NCBI GenBank assembly: GCA_964058845.1
Contig: CAXKVR010000315.1
Location: 144,725 to 208,724, forward strand
Source: Carex sylvatica
Taxonomy: Eukaryota > Streptophyta > Magnoliopsida > Poales > Cyperaceae
DNA: 64,000 nucleotides
Direction of reading: 5' to 3'
Part shown: positions 11,795-25,487 of the stretch, in pieces
Layout of the letters: the number at the start of each line of letters is the position of its first letter
Position numbering within the stretch: the stretch's first letter is position 1
The notes under the pieces: generated by a model
Databases searched by the model: none
Seen by the model: only the letters and a program-made list of their open reading frames with translations
What the model was told of the DNA's origin: nothing
Program-made: the position numbers and the translations under genes

Positions 11795-12984
11795 ATGAGC
11801 GACTACATTAGTAATTTGCTCGACCCAATACTTGTCGTAATCTTAGGGTTGCTGGTCACCCAAGAGGCAGTCCGTACATGTGTACTGTCTAAGAAGTGGA
11901 ACAACCTGTGGACCTCTTTACCCGTCCTCAACATCAATGTGAGGGATTCTCAAGCCCAATATTCCATGGAGGGGATCATTGCTAATTTACTTGAGAAGAT
12001 TACTAATGTAGATGTTCATCTTCTGGAGTTACATCTCAAGTGCGCTCTCCTGGTATAATTAATTAATCTCTCTAATTGACGTGTTCGGGTGTCTAATTAA
12101 GTGTTTACAATAAAATGTTGGGTATTGTAATTAAATAAATTGAGCTCCAATCACATTATAAGATTCAATTTTATGTGATTGACCCACATTTATAGTTTTA
12201 AGGTCACAAATTGCGCCACTGTCAAACAATGTAAAAAAGAAGGTCACAAATTGCAGTGTTAATTTACATGATTGACCCACATAGCTCATTAAATTCAAGG
12301 TCCTGAATTAATTACATGCATATGAATTTGTGTAATTTTATATAATTGACCCACATAGTTTGAAGGTCCCCATCAATTTCATATGCATATTAATTGGTGT
12401 GCTAATTAATTGCATGCATATATGCATGCATGCAAGCAGGGGTGTCCTGAATTGAATTTATATATAGTTCAATTAATTATTCTGACTCGTGTTTGTATAT
12501 TATTATCCCTAATTACATGTGTGTGTATACATAGGAACTTCTAGTTTTACCAGCAAGACTCTCAAAATTTGATTAATTGAAGGTTTTCACTGTTTCCATT
12601 TGTACATTTACTTTTTTTTTACAAATGAAAAGTTGGATCATAAAGAGCTGCCCCAACTTGACAAGACTACCAATAGTGCAACATGAGAATTGTGTAAGTA
12701 TATATATAGTTTTCCAACTTAATTAAGCTATATATAGCTTCCATTCATCACTTAATTAATTATTGTAAGTTAAATTAAGGATCTACTTATCAATTGATAA
12801 TTGTTAATTTAATTTATTGCAACACTGTTATGCTCTGCCATGGCCAGTTGCGGATAGAGTGTCATCAAATCCACGAGTCCCGCTGAGGCTTCAACCATCT
12901 CCAAGAAGGCATCTCGAGATAGTTGAGGTCAAGTTTGATTTAATAGTGTGGCGAGTGATTAAATATCTGATGTTTGGTACATGA
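11795..12984 (+). pseudogene. F-box/LRR protein pseudogene
   Basis: The first piece, 11,795-12,058, encodes 87 residues with a degraded F-box near the N-terminus. It has ISNL then ILVVILGLL, followed by the well-kept AVRTCVLSKKWNNLWTSLP, typical of plant F-box/LRR/FBD substrate adaptors of SCF ubiquitin ligases. The core LPDE and FLPT positions are altered. A second exon-like piece at about 12,625-12,693 reads KSWIIKSCPNLTRLPIV, a leucine-rich-repeat signature, and is followed by a GTAAGT donor. A third, about 12,850-12,984, reads HLEIVEVKFDLIVWRVIKYL before a TGA. The pieces do not join in one consistent phase and the normal about 400-residue body is missing. I call it a pseudogene. The exact outer limits are uncertain. 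Confidence 0.6.
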
Positions 12985-13639
12985 GAATTGCAAAATTTTA
13001 AGAACTATCGTATAACCAGGGATGGTTATTGCAATCTTAAATATACAACGGATAATAGTGGAACAAATAGTTATAGTGGATGGAATTTGGGAGTTGTAGA
13101 ATTAGCAGCTGCGGAAATCGACACTATGCATGTTGAGAAGAGTTTGCTATTATACTAGCTAGCTAGATATGTCAGGAATATATTGTGTATGGATATACAC
13201 ATGTTGTGTATTTTGTGCATGCATGAATATTACTTCTAAAAAAAATATTAATTATCCTTTTGAATATCCCTATCGGTTCAAAAAAAGAACAGAGTTGGTA
13301 TTAATCAAACTATGCTAACAGCTCATCTACATCATAGATGATAAAGATCACCACATCTACACCATCTGTTTAATAGTCCAACCGATGTGAAAGAGTCAAT
13401 AAAAATCAACGGTTGGTTAAAAATTAATCGATGGAAAAGAGATCAGCACCATTGGTTTTTTAAATGCTAGCCAATGGTAAAAAGTTCAACGTAATTACAG
13501 TGCTGCCACTCGTGACGATCATCATCTATGCGGAAGCACATCCGATGATAAAGGAGCGATGGAAAAAAATATTTTTTGTAGTAGTGTATATAGGATAGTA
13601 TGCACACACTGCAGTGAAGCAGATTCGTTCAAGAAATAC

Positions 13640-13930
13640 TTTAAGAGCAACATTGCAGCTTAGGACCTTTTTAATTATGAAATAGCAAATGCATTGTTGT
13701 GGTGGAACACACCAATCCCTTCCAAAATACAAATATTTATGTGGCTATTGCACGAAGATTTTTTTTTTAACTACGTCTACATTACATTGTAAAAGATGGC
13801 AAGGTCCTATCCTGTGTGACCAGTCTGTTAAAGAAAATGTTACTCAACCTATTCTTGTTATATTCTTGTGTTGTTATGCATCCAAAATCTTATTTTGGAT
13901 ATGGGTTGAGGTTTGTTATACCTGACACAA
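13640..13930 (+). pseudogene. LINE fragment, zf-RVT domain
   Basis: The translation reads WWNTPIPSKIQIFMWLLHED, then after a +1 slip in a T-run at about 13,760 continues LTTSTLHCKRWQGPILCDQ. This matches the zf-RVT zinc-binding module found after reverse transcriptase in plant LINE retrotransposons (W...P.K...F.W, L.T...L..R, C..C). The second cysteine of the CxxC pair is lost. It is inactive and short, probably a 5'-truncated or dismembered LINE. Confidence 0.6.
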
Positions 13931-14644
13931 TTTTCAAGATGTCACTACTTTTGCTAGTACATTGCTTGTGCAGCAGCATATTACACTAGGACCAATGGTA
14001 CCATTACTAGAAGCTGAATAATATTTTGTTATTGCTTATGTATAAATATGAGAGGTGATAAATTGTGGTTGATCTATAAAACTTGTTCTGAGATGTTTTG
14101 TTGTGCACAATTATTTTAGGGGACAATGTTTAAGTTTTGAATGGTAGAATTTTGTGTTTAGGAGCACCAGAATGCCAAGGATGCCAAAATGAAAAAAATG
14201 ATGTGTGTGTAGCTAAGGCACATGTTTTGGTGCTCGTGGAGACTTTTTAGAAATGAGTTTTTCTTACAATTTTATTTCTAGTTGTAGAATGTACTGCTTA
14301 GACTATGATTAATAAATTGGCTATCAGCCTTTTCTCAAAAAAAAAAATATATACAAATTTTGTTTACCATCCAGCATCTGTTCTTTCATTTGCATGACTT
14401 TTGTTTGTTTAAATTTTTTTTTAACATGGTTTGATGATGATCTGCATATTCATTTTTTTATATTTTTTTTTTAAAAAGTGGCGTCAATACGAGAGGTTTG
14501 TATGTCAGAAACTCTATTATTAGAGAGTTTAGTGTGAATCAAAATAAGAAAAGCTACTAGTACCTACTACCCTAAACAACTAGTACCGAGACATAAAATC
14601 ATGCTGAAACCACATGCATTACTCTACAAGGCAACACATGAATG

Positions 14645-14840
14645 GCACAAATTCGCATCCTTTGAGATGTCTCAAACTTTGAGTTGATTTGTGCAAAATC
14701 CAGACCGTTCAAATCTTTTCTGCATGAATCTCAAACCACAACAATACTGACTCATCTGCATTTCGAATAGGCACCGACAAAATATTGGTCCAACTTCATA
14801 TAAACTGAAAATTTAAGATATCTCAGAGGATACGGACCCA
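14645..14840. mobile_element. MITE, family E, copy 1
   Basis: Inverted ends with TCCTTTGAGATGTCTCAAAC at the left and ATATCTCAGAGGATACG at the right. Homologous to about 40,915-41,090, which has sharper ends. Confidence 0.55.
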
Positions 14841-15574
14841 AATGGTAATGGGTCTCGCCAACTTGGTACCATAAACCACATGCATAACAGTAATGGGTAC
14901 ATATATAATTAACCTCCTCCGTAGATTTTGCATTCGATCCTTTTCCATTGGGTCAGGCTCAGGCAGCTGGAAAGGATCCACCGACTTAAATAGTATTTGA
15001 AGATTTGCTTCATGTTTAATATTAAGCAGTTTTTGGCTAAATTAATATTTATTTACTCTATTAGCATGCATTTAATGGATTCTTTTTTATTCAAACAACT
15101 TTTATAATATTTAAAAAGGTGCTACAAATATCATACTGATCACATAAATGTAGGGTGAGTATATATTTATGAGATATGATTATCATTTAGCATAGAAGTT
15201 GTGCATATACTATTAATTAATTCGTGAAAATCTATATATCATTAAGTAATAGAAAAATATATATATATTGTCTCATTGTACATAATAATTCAGCGTGAAT
15301 TCCTACCTTGCAAGTTGTGCCACTGTTTCATTAATGGTTCAAACAGAAAGCGGTATCAGTATACAATATTGTTAAGGCATCAGTTATTAATGGGCAACAA
15401 TAGGGTCAAGTGCGCCATAGAGTAGTATGTATATTTGGTTGCTGTTGTGATTCTAATTAATGTGAAACATATTTTATTAAAAAGAGTGAAAATATCAATT
15501 ATCTTAAAGACAAAAAACATTATAATTCCAAATGAAAACTGAATAGATCAAGAGTGAAGCTCGTAAACTCCCTC
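14841..15574. other. Intergenic DNA between a MITE and a LINE fragment
   Basis: AT-rich, with no domain match. Part of it may belong to the upstream body of the LINE, but no reverse-transcriptase motif is visible here. Confidence 0.3.
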
Positions 15575-16220
15575 TCAAGTACTTAGGAGTACCGGCCCTA
15601 ACAGATAGAAAACTGAGTATTGCTGATTGGGACTGTATGGTAGATAAATTACAAAACTAGGCAGGGGTTTTATTGTCAATTGGAGGCAGAATAATATTGT
15701 TATATGCAGTGCTCATTGTTGTTCCTTTGTACATGCCATCTCTATATAAAATGCCTTAAAAAAAAAACAGCTTGATATGATGCGATGTAGGTTCCTTTGT
15801 CAAGGAAACTAAAAAATCCACAGAAATAATATTTTTCAATAAATTGGAAAATGGTATGCTTGCTAAAGGACCAAGGTGGAATGGGTGTCAAGGATTTAGG
15901 AACTATTATTGCTTAAGTGGTGGTGTAAGTATAAAAAACCCCAATTTTGATAGCTTATGGAAACAAATGGTGATTGTTAAGTATGCTCACAACTCACAAG
16001 TACCAGTCATCCTCAATGTGTCCATTTTGGAGAGAATTGATGAAATTGAATAACATAGGGTCCACCAGCTGTTCCTTCGAGGTAGGTAATGGGGAGTCAG
16101 CTCAATCTTTTGGAGGGATGTCTGGTATGATCAATGCCCCATGTCCTGTGCTTTTTTCATCTGTATAAAGTTTGTATTGACCCTCATATTTCCTTGCAGG
16201 ATGTGATAAAATCACAAGGC
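15575..16220 (+). pseudogene. LINE reverse-transcriptase C-terminal fragment
   Basis: In broken frames the sequence encodes LPLKYLGVPALTDRKLSIAD, then LLSIGGRIILLYAV and VPLYMPSLYKMP, then SLWKQMVIVKYAHN, then FWRELMKL and VGNGESAQSFGGM. These are successive conserved blocks of plant LINE polyproteins downstream of the catalytic YADD region. Frameshifts and stops separate them. The order matches the family, so this is one decayed copy. The about 100 bp after it (16,245-16,370) resemble half of a shared-core MITE. Confidence 0.75.
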
Positions 16221-16699
16221 TTCAAAAGATCCCTTCATGGGAGATACCTATCTACCAAAATAGTAAAAAAAATTCCAAAATAATACAAAATTTGGTCTCC
16301 AACACATTTTAATATGAAGATCATATTAAATTGTTCAGATCAATTGTTTGAACTTTAAAAACAGAGGTAAAGAATGTGAAACACAAAAATCAAAACCAAA
16401 ATTTGAACCCTTTATTAAAAAGAAATAGGACAAAAATCAAAACCAAAATTGGAACAGTGGTACCAAAAAGAAATTGATTTCAATTTGCTCTCCATGCTAG
16501 ACATTCAATCTTCTCAAGAATTCTAAGTGCAAAAACAATATTAAATGACCCAGACAAGACTAAAGCACGCCATTTGGCTTTTCCATCTGTTAGGTACTAA
16601 AGCAATTGAAGCGTTTCATTTTTATCCAAAATCACTAGCATCGTATATAAAGAAAATGGTATGTTTGACATGCAAAATATTTCAACACATGTCACAAGA

Positions 16700-16911
16700 C
16701 ACTTCGGAGTAGGTCCGATATCCATTGGACCTACTTTGGTTCGATGGGTGATCTGGCCATCCAATTGCATCAAAATTCGTGCGCTCCGTATTAAAACCCA
16801 TATGAGTTTTTATTATTTTTCATGCGCACAGATCTTAATGCTAATCGTACGGTGATAGATCTAATTGAACCTAAAAGTAGGTCTAATGCCCATCGGACCT
16901 ACTCCTATCTC
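16700..16911 (-). mobile_element. Mutator-type MITE, family A, copy 2
   Basis: A 212-bp homologue of 1438-1649 in reverse orientation. In element orientation it starts GAGATAGGAGTAGG and ends CCGAAGTG. Its 9-bp flanks, read in element orientation, are TCTTGTGGC and TCTTGTGAC (16,912-16,920 and 16,691-16,699), one mismatch. It lies about 100 bp beyond the 3' end of the ValRS pseudogene. Confidence 0.8.
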
Positions 16912-18039
16912 GCCACAAGAGTCGTACAAAAATGCTTAAGAGTAGAGAACCCAACAAATTGGACAAAAATGACAAAAATCAGTATTCAGATATAAATAAA
17001 TCAACAGTTGTAACCATCTAATTTTCTATATTTATTGCTAATTCTAAATCCTCCTCGGCTTTCCTTACAATAGTTAGTTCTTCCATTAGAGAAGTCAATT
17101 TCTTCAAATCTTCTTCCTGCTTACTTGGTGGTGCCTTCTCCTTGTACCCAGAGGCACTCATTTTCATTTCTAGATTTGTTTTTAGCCTGGCACAGTACAA
17201 ATATAATTCATATAAAAAAAATAACATTGTTGATTACCATTTTCAAATTAAATAAGAAACTTCATAAAACTTCTCACTTGAGAACTTCAAATAACTTTAG
17301 AATATTTCTCGAAAAAATAGATAATATGGCAGAAATAGAGATTGAAAAAAAAAAAAAAAAACTAACTTTTCAAGCTCGTCTTTCTTTTTTCTGAGCTTCT
17401 CGCTTTCTGCCTCAGCATTTAGCGCCCCTTGGAGCTCAAGATACACTGAAAGGTGCTCATTTTACCACTCCAATGGCACATCCTGTCGGCATTGTATCCA
17501 TATCATTCAAAATCTGCATAAAAGTTCAACATTTAGTCTATATCTTAAAAAGAATAAAATATTCAATGTTCACAGACTCACATTTATGCAGTGAACCAGA
17601 GGAAAGAAATGGCACCTTAATAGATGACAAGGAAGCCAGAGTAGTGATGAGAAACTCATAGCTCTCAATGAGGTTCTTAGCTTGTGGGGTCCGGCAAAGT
17701 GCAAACACACCTCTTTTTTCGTTCTTATCTGTTGCAGGACGAAGTGATCGTACTTTTGTCACTGTTTCTAATACTATCTTCATGTCGCTTTCTATTTGAC
17801 CATTTGTCCATTCCTGAAAAATGAAAATACAAAGTAAACTTAACAGAAGAACGCCTTCATTTCTGCAAATGAGCTCTAATACAAGAAAATTAAAAAGGGC
17901 AAACTGATTTTGTTGCCCCATTCCCCTTCAATAATGAAGGGAAAAGCAATTTAGCAAAGCGGATGGTTTTGGGCATCTTTCGATGACAACTAGAGTAACA
18001 TACTTATAACATAAAGAGGATTTTCAACTATGAACGTGT

Positions 18040-18400
18040 ATAGTAGAGTAGAGCTAGGAAGTTCTTAAGCTCACCAAGTTTTTGGTGAGCTCAACTCCAA
18101 AACCTATCAGAATGGATTCAAATGACGAATCCAAACCGTTGAAACCGATCTACCTCACGAGTGATGCGTCCACGGACAAAATTTATATATTTTTTAATCA
18201 ATTAAATATAAAGTCAAGTGGTCAAAAAATGATGACAAATTAAGGCATCAAAATTACTTATAAACCTTCTTTTTAAAACCACTTCACTTTATACTAAATT
18301 AATTTGAAAATTTATAAATTCTATTTGTAAACGCATCACTCATGAAGTTGACTGGCTTGAACGGTTTGGATTTGTCGTTCAAAGTCATTCCAATAAGTTT
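18040..18400. mobile_element. MITE, family F, copy in a ValRS intron
   Basis: An inverted-repeat element. The left part (AACCTATCAGAATGGATTCA, then ATCCAAACCGTTGAAACCGA) mirrors the right part (TTGAACGGTTTGGATTTGTC). It is homologous to the better-defined copy at 43,687-44,093. Its outer ends are eroded. Confidence 0.6.
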
Positions 18401-19134
18401 TGAAGTTAAAATCTAAAAGGAGATTATTTTGAAATCTAAAAGTGCATACCTCTACTACAGAAGGATAATCAGAAATCATAATAGATTCCTTCCTGCATGA
18501 ACCTTCAGCCTGAGGCAGCCTCTGCCACAATTCCTCTGTAACATAAGGCATAAAGGGGTGTAGCAGTCTCAGGCCAGTATCCAAGCAAATCCACAAAGCA
18601 GCCCTTGATGCTGTTCTCTCACTCTCAAACTCCTTTGAATCATTAAAAAAATATGGCTTGATTGCCTCGATAAACACATCACATAGTTGCGACAGCCACC
18701 AGAAATAGACTGCTGATGTGGCATCAGAGAACTTGTACAACTCCATGGAAGATACGGTTTTGAGTACAGCCTTGTTTAGCACAGAGAGGATCCACTTGCA
18801 AACAGGAGGCATGGTTTGCTCCGAGATTGATGCCGGAGGGGTATAATTATCACCTAATTTTCCCATTGCAAACCGAATGGCATTCCATAGCTTGTTGCAC
18901 CATTGACGGTACCCCACCACTCATTGTATATCTAGGTTTATCTTGTCAGACTGACAATTAAAATCAGATTTAGAGAAGAAAAAAAAAAGTTAAACCAATT
19001 ACCAACGCAAATGATACCAATGGGTAAAATACCAGTTGATACCAATTTTATCCTTTTTGCTTACAAGCGGGCATCTAATATCTTCTCTTCAATCTTAGAA
19101 TGAATAACCCTAAAATTTCCACGTAAAATTAATT

Positions 19135-19512
19135 GAGTGAGGCTATGGTACTATGCATAGCACGGATTGGTCTGTACTACAGATCAATATATCTGTTTTC
19201 AAAGTTCAAACAGTCGATCTCAACTGTTCAACATCATCTCCATATGAAAACGTACTTGTAGATCAAATTTTTCATTTTTTATAATTTATTTACTATTTTT
19301 TAGATAGGTAGAAAATGACTTGATCTAAAATTATAGACCATTCAAAAGTAGTGATTTTCTACCTATCTAAGAAAATAGTAAAAAAAAATCCAAAAAATGT
19401 AAACTTTAGTCTGCAAGTACATTTTCAATTGATTCTGTGAACTTTGAAAATGAAGATATTGTACCATAGTATGGACCAATCCGCGCTAGTGTTTAGTACC
19501 ATAGCCTCACTC
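19135..19512. mobile_element. Mutator-type MITE, family D, copy 1, in a ValRS intron
   Basis: Long terminal inverted repeats start GAGTGAGGCTATGGTACTAT. The 9-bp flanks AAATTAATT (19126-19134) and AAATTAAAT (19513-19521) differ at one base. The inner core around TTTTTTAGATAGGTAGAAAA is shared with other MITEs in the window. Homologous to 46,036-46,483. Confidence 0.8.
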
Positions 19513-22500
19513 AAATTAAATATTATCTTCAAAAAATACAAATTTGATCTGTTAACTTTTTTTTATCTAATCTTTTCTAGACTTATTTTTCAACTTAGGT
19601 TGTGTACAGGTAGCAACTCTTTTGAGACTCAGGCATAAAAAAGTCAGCAAACAAATAGAAAAGTGTAATATAAGTATATAACCAATCTAAATGGTGCAAA
19701 CCTGAGCAGTGTAGGCAATGAGAGCAAAACGAAGAGCATCAGCCCCATACTCAGCAATTCCATCAGGGAAGTCCTTCTGACCTTCTTTTGCAATTGCTAA
19801 TTCACTCGGGTCTAGGTTACCCTCTTCTAGCCTCTTGTGCAAATTTTCTAGTGAAACCCCATTGATTACCTCTAGTGGGTCTATCACATTTCCTAGTGAT
19901 TTTGACATCTTCCGTCCATGTGCATCACAAATCATTGGATGCAGAGAGACCTGGATTTAATTTTGAAAACAAAAAAATATAAATCGAATGACACTATTTC
20001 ACTCCAGAGACTCAAGTTCTCAGTTACAAAGTGATCCCAAATTTGAATTGGTTGGATTAAGCAGTCTTATGTATAAACCAGGTAAAAGCTGGTGAACTTC
20101 TTTCTCAAGAAGATAGTGTTGAATGATAATATGCATTGCTTAAAAAAAGGGCTGTAAAAGAAAAGTTTATATCCATTGAGTAGATAAAAAAATTAGAATA
20201 ATGATAATTAGTTCAAATTTCCTTTTGGTTATGCTTTTTATTGTCCAGTTAATTGCTTCAGCAATTCAGCTTACCCAAAACATATACAAAAGAAAACTAA
20301 CAACATATACCTTCCTAAAGGGTACATCACCACCAAGTTTCATCCCAAGCATAACCATGCGGGCCACCCAAAAGAACAAAATGTCATGACCTGTTTCCAA
20401 AACTGAGGTGGGGTACAAAACCCTAAAATCAACAGTATCATCTGGCCAACCAAGAGTTGTTAAGGGAAACAGTCCAGAAGAGAACCAGGTATCCAAAACA
20501 TCCGGGTCTTGTGCTATCTTAAATTTTTTCCCATAAAATTTTGCTTTTGCCTCAGAGAGTGCATCCGTTTCATTGCGGGCCACCACCCAGTGGTCATTAT
20601 AAAAGCCCATGTCTTTTATTGGGTCGTCTTCTAGGGTCACATACCAGGCCGGTGTTCTATGGCCCCACCATAGCTGCCTTGATACACACCAATCACGTAT
20701 GTTATTTAGCCACCTGTTAAGATAATAGTAAGGTTACTGATTGATGCAACTGATAAATTATTATCAGTTACATTCCTTGAAAATGGAAAATTACCACACA
20801 TACATCTCATCTAATTTCTTCAAAACATACCCAAACTATCCAAATTTCCTCTTTACATTGGAGAAGCATGGAAGAAAGGTGTCTTTCCATATTTTAAGGC
20901 CATGGTACTTATAAAATGTTAAGGAACTTTAGGTGTCTTTTTCCTTTTCCAATCCTTTCTAACTATAATTAGGAAGGGAAATATAACAAGAAATCAACTG
21001 TTATAGTTTTACCTAAACCAATCATCTTGGTACTGTGGAGGAATGATCTCAATTTTCTTTGACTTGACAGCTTCCACGGCCGCTCTTGCCATTTCATCAC
21101 AGCTAACAAACCACTGTGGCTTTATCATGGGCTCAACCACTTCATTACTTCTTGAGCAGAGTCCCAGATTCATTTCATTCTTCTGACAATCTCTATAAAG
21201 CCCCTGGTTTTAACAAAATTCTTCGATTAGCCCAAAATTGCATCTCCATATTGGAAGATCATTCTTCCAGTTCAGCTCAGCTAAGGATAAATCAAACAAT
21301 TAATTCCACATATCACCTATACCAAATCAACTCTCAACAGCAAAGCAACAAAAGAACCAGGGTAGAAACTATAAACATGTAAAATGAGGCCAACCAAAAC
21401 AATTTCATGCCAGTATGGTAATATAATGCACTAGGGGATTCTAGTTGAAAGAAATACTATCACTTGCTAAATATAAGATCAAAGCAAAAGAGAATTAAAA
21501 AAGCGAAAGATAAGGTTACAAAGAGAAGTACCAATGCATCAAGTGCCTTAATAACTTATTCACGGGCCGTGAAACGAAGCATTCCTTCAAATTTTGGGTC
21601 ACCATTTACAGTGATCTTTCCATCATCAGTGAAAATATTAATGAATTCAAGCTTATGCCATTTCCCAACCTCAAAATCATTCGGATCATGTGCTGGAGTA
21701 ATCTAAAAGCAAGAGGATAAAGAAATAAAAGAGAAAACGAAAATTAGCAGTCGATAAATGTTAGAGAAAATAAGCTTTCCCTAGTAAAAACAAGGGCCAA
21801 AAAGAGTATCTGAGCATGTCACATTGCACATAGGACCGCTGAACACTCTACACCGAGTTTATCTGCAGTTGCTGTAGACTTTTTCTGCAAATAGTGATTT
21901 TAGCTTCCTAATTAATACCTGGCTATTTATATTTTAGTAGTCCGCCATATCAAGGGGAAGGGAGATGCCATCCAGAATTTCTTTCGTCCATTTATTTTTT
22001 AAATATAATGCAACAGGAATAAAATCATCATTGTATGCCAGCACAACTTGGCTAAAATGCCATTCTCATTCTTATACATACAAAGAAGGCACCTTAACCA
22101 AATTATTCAAAATAGGGCCAATTGAAACAATTTGTTGTGACCAAAAGATGTTACCTTGACTGCACCGGTTCCAAAACAAGGGTCCACCAACACATCATCA
22201 CATATAATGGGTAGCCGCCGCCCATTGAAAGGATGCACAGCGTATTTTCCATGGAGGTGCTTGTACATCTCATCTTTTGAATGAATTGCAATTGCCACAT
22301 CACCAAGCATGGTCTCTATTCAAGTAGTTGCCACAATAATCTCACCAAGACCTCCCTCCAATTGATATGCAAAGAAATGTATAACCCCAAACTGTACTGG
22401 CTTGGAGTAGCCAGGAACCTTTAGGAAAGTTTCTTCCTTTATTTCTTTATATTCAACCTGTCAAGAAAGCATTTAAGTTTAAGCATCACCAAAGCTGCCC

Positions 22501-25487
22501 CTTCTAGGTTTCTTGGTTCTCCTTTAATATGGAGACATAGGTAACCTGTTTTCTATAACAATAAATTGGTAGTACTGGTATTTTATTGTGTGCTTCGGAA
22601 GTCTTTTCTCTCTTTTGATTTTTTTTTTCTACTTGTTTTTTTGTGAATGCATGTGTGTTTGCATATCAATGTAAGACCTCCAAAGAATCACACATTAAAT
22701 CCATAAACACAATTAAAAAAACAGAACTTGATCAAAACCAACTCATATTTTAATAGTCGATGGCTCGACACAATGGACCAGGATGCTAAAAATCCAATAC
22801 CACTGGAAAATTTTGCATTGTAAATAATTGTATATTGCTTTATCGAACTCAATATTGTATGTCATACATCAATATCTGATATTGCAGTGCGCAAGGTGCA
22901 ATCCCAATTCACCAGGCGGTTATCCCTAAAAATTAGATGAAAGACAGAATGTTTCATTCACATTGTCATTAACAAAAGTATAAAAGGAAATATGCTAAGT
23001 AAAAACAAAAGAAATGGGCATGGAAAATAACAGTTAAGCAAATATGACCTATAAATTAAGCCTTCTTTGTGCAGTCTTACAAACGCCTCAGTCACAGCAA
23101 TAGATCTCTTCTCATCCATTGTGAAGCACTGGAATTAATATATTATGGTTCATTTAAATTTTTAGCATACAACTAAAAATAGCACAACGAAGGAGCTACT
23201 AAAGTGATAAAAAATTAACCTCTCGTGACCAGTCAAGCGAAGCTCCAAGGCGACACTCTTGAGTTAGAATAGTGCCTCCATACTGATTTTTCCATTTCCA
23301 TACCTGTAAAAGCAATAGTTTCCAAAAAGAACAAAAAAAAAATCATTTTGAAAGAACACAAAAGCCAAACGGCCGATGAAAGACAATAATGTTTACATTT
23401 ATATTTTAAAAGAAAACATTAGTACTTACTTCTGACACAAACTCATCTCTGCCAATGCCATGCCTGGATAGTTTTCTTTCACACATCAACTTCTTCTCCA
23501 CAACCACCTAAGGTCATTATTTTTCTAATTTTAATTAGTGCAACAAGAAGTCATTTTAGCGGAATTTAAAGAAGGTGGTTATCTTAAGGGGAGAAAAATT
23601 GTCAATTGAAGTTGCAAAAGAGTATGCACCTGAGTAGCAATACCAGCATGATCCATTCCTGGGATCCACAATGCATTGTAACCAGACATTCTCCTCCAAC
23701 GAATAATTGCATCCTAAATTATAGACAATGGCATGGGAAAAATTGGGAATTGAAAGTAGTTACATGCACGCATCAAGAAATTAGAACTCCTAAATCAATT
23801 AAAATGAAAAATTGTACTCTTCAAGAGATCAAATTAGAATTATTAACAAGTGAGATAGGATTTAGTAGACCAAGCGTTGATGGTTTCAGAAAAGAAAGAG
23901 ACAAGATTGTAAGGGATATTTCTAGTGTTCTACGTTTATTCTGAAGAGCTCAGTTGACAGATTACTCATGTTGCAGGGCTATACCAGGTAATTTGAGAAC
24001 ATGGAGGGGCATACAAGTAATTCTCCCTTGTATGAAAAGGAGATGCCTGATAACAATACTAGCCAGTCAGAGAATTTAAAACTGCTACCTGAATAGCAGC
24101 AGTAAGAGCATGACCGATGTGAAGTGCACCAGTCACATTTGGGGGTGGCAGAACCTATACAAATAAACAACAACAAAAAAAAATTATCTATTGTTTAGAT
24201 CTATAATTATTGATATTTTTCACTCTAGGGGAAAAATCGCATGACTGGAGAGCACTTACTATGACAAAAGGTGGTTTAGAGCTGTTCTCATCAGCTACAA
24301 AGAACTTTGACTTCTCCCACCATCCATACCATCTGAAATAATTGAAAACAGTAGCAAAGATGTTAAAAAGAACAACAATTAAAATATGAATCATATATAC
24401 ATAACCTATTGGTTGTATGTGCCCCTAAGTTGCACTTATATTTTGTATCTTTCTTGTTATGGAGTTCACTTTTCTTCTTCTTGCGCAGGGGCTTATGTAA
24501 CATCTTAAAAGAAAACCAATAGACCAAATAGAGGCACTAATTTCATCCCACAAAATAGCAGCCAATGTAGCTACTCGATACCAAAAACCATTTAAATCAA
24601 GATTTATCTCTAATAACATAGTTATGAGAAAAGTAACAAAATAAAGTAAATCCCATACGATTTTTCCACTATATTGGGATTGTATTGCTTGGCCATCTGA
24701 GAAGAGAGCTGCTTCTTCTCTCCATCAGGTGTCACAGGATCAACATAATCCTCAGGATTCTCATCCTCTGTGCCCCTCTTTTTAACTTTCTTTTCCTTTT
24801 TCGACACATCAGATGCAGTTGCTTGTGCCTACGTATCAAAATAGATCAAGCATGAGCGAAACCACTATTGCATATTATAATACATTGAGGTGAACATGAT
24901 ACTCCTAATTCATATTATCCCCTAATAATTAAAGTTGCATTGAGATGCTTAATACACTGTCATTGTCAAATTGACGAAAAAGGAAACAAAATACATGGTA
25001 CAGTAAACAATGTGATCTTAATCATAAAAGGCACATGCTTATTGGTAAGCAAGCTTGGAAGGTCCTTTCATATAAACTTTGGTCGATATTTGCAATTATT
25101 CTAGCAAAACTGCAATAGCACAGTTTAAATGCAGAAAACAATAAAAAATAAGGAATACTTGCAAGTATGGTACTGCTTACATTACCTGGAACTTCTTTGC
25201 CTTTTCTTGAGCCTTGAGCTTTTTCTCTTCCTTCTCCTTAGCCTATCAAGGAAGGATTAAACAACCAATAGGTAAAGAACATGCTGATAATAAGCATGTC
25301 AGAAAAGTATAATTATATGAAACTGTTTGACCGCGATCATATTAACCAAAACTTCAAAAAAAAATGTATAAAAACATTACTTTTTGGGTCTTTTTCATTT
25401 TCCTCTCTAATTCTTTCTCATCAAGCTGCATTTGTAAAAAAAAAATATAGTCAGATATGCCAATTACATGAAATATATTTCAATTCT

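Noticed and set aside
13560..13590. TTTTTTGTAGTAGTG as a CACTA right end
   Set aside because: No matching left end with target duplication, and the word is short.
22320..22322. ValRS stop codons as RNA-edited or recoded sites
   Set aside because: Nuclear transcripts of plants are not known to be edited this way, and an independent TAA and a frameshift in the same gene favour pseudogene status.
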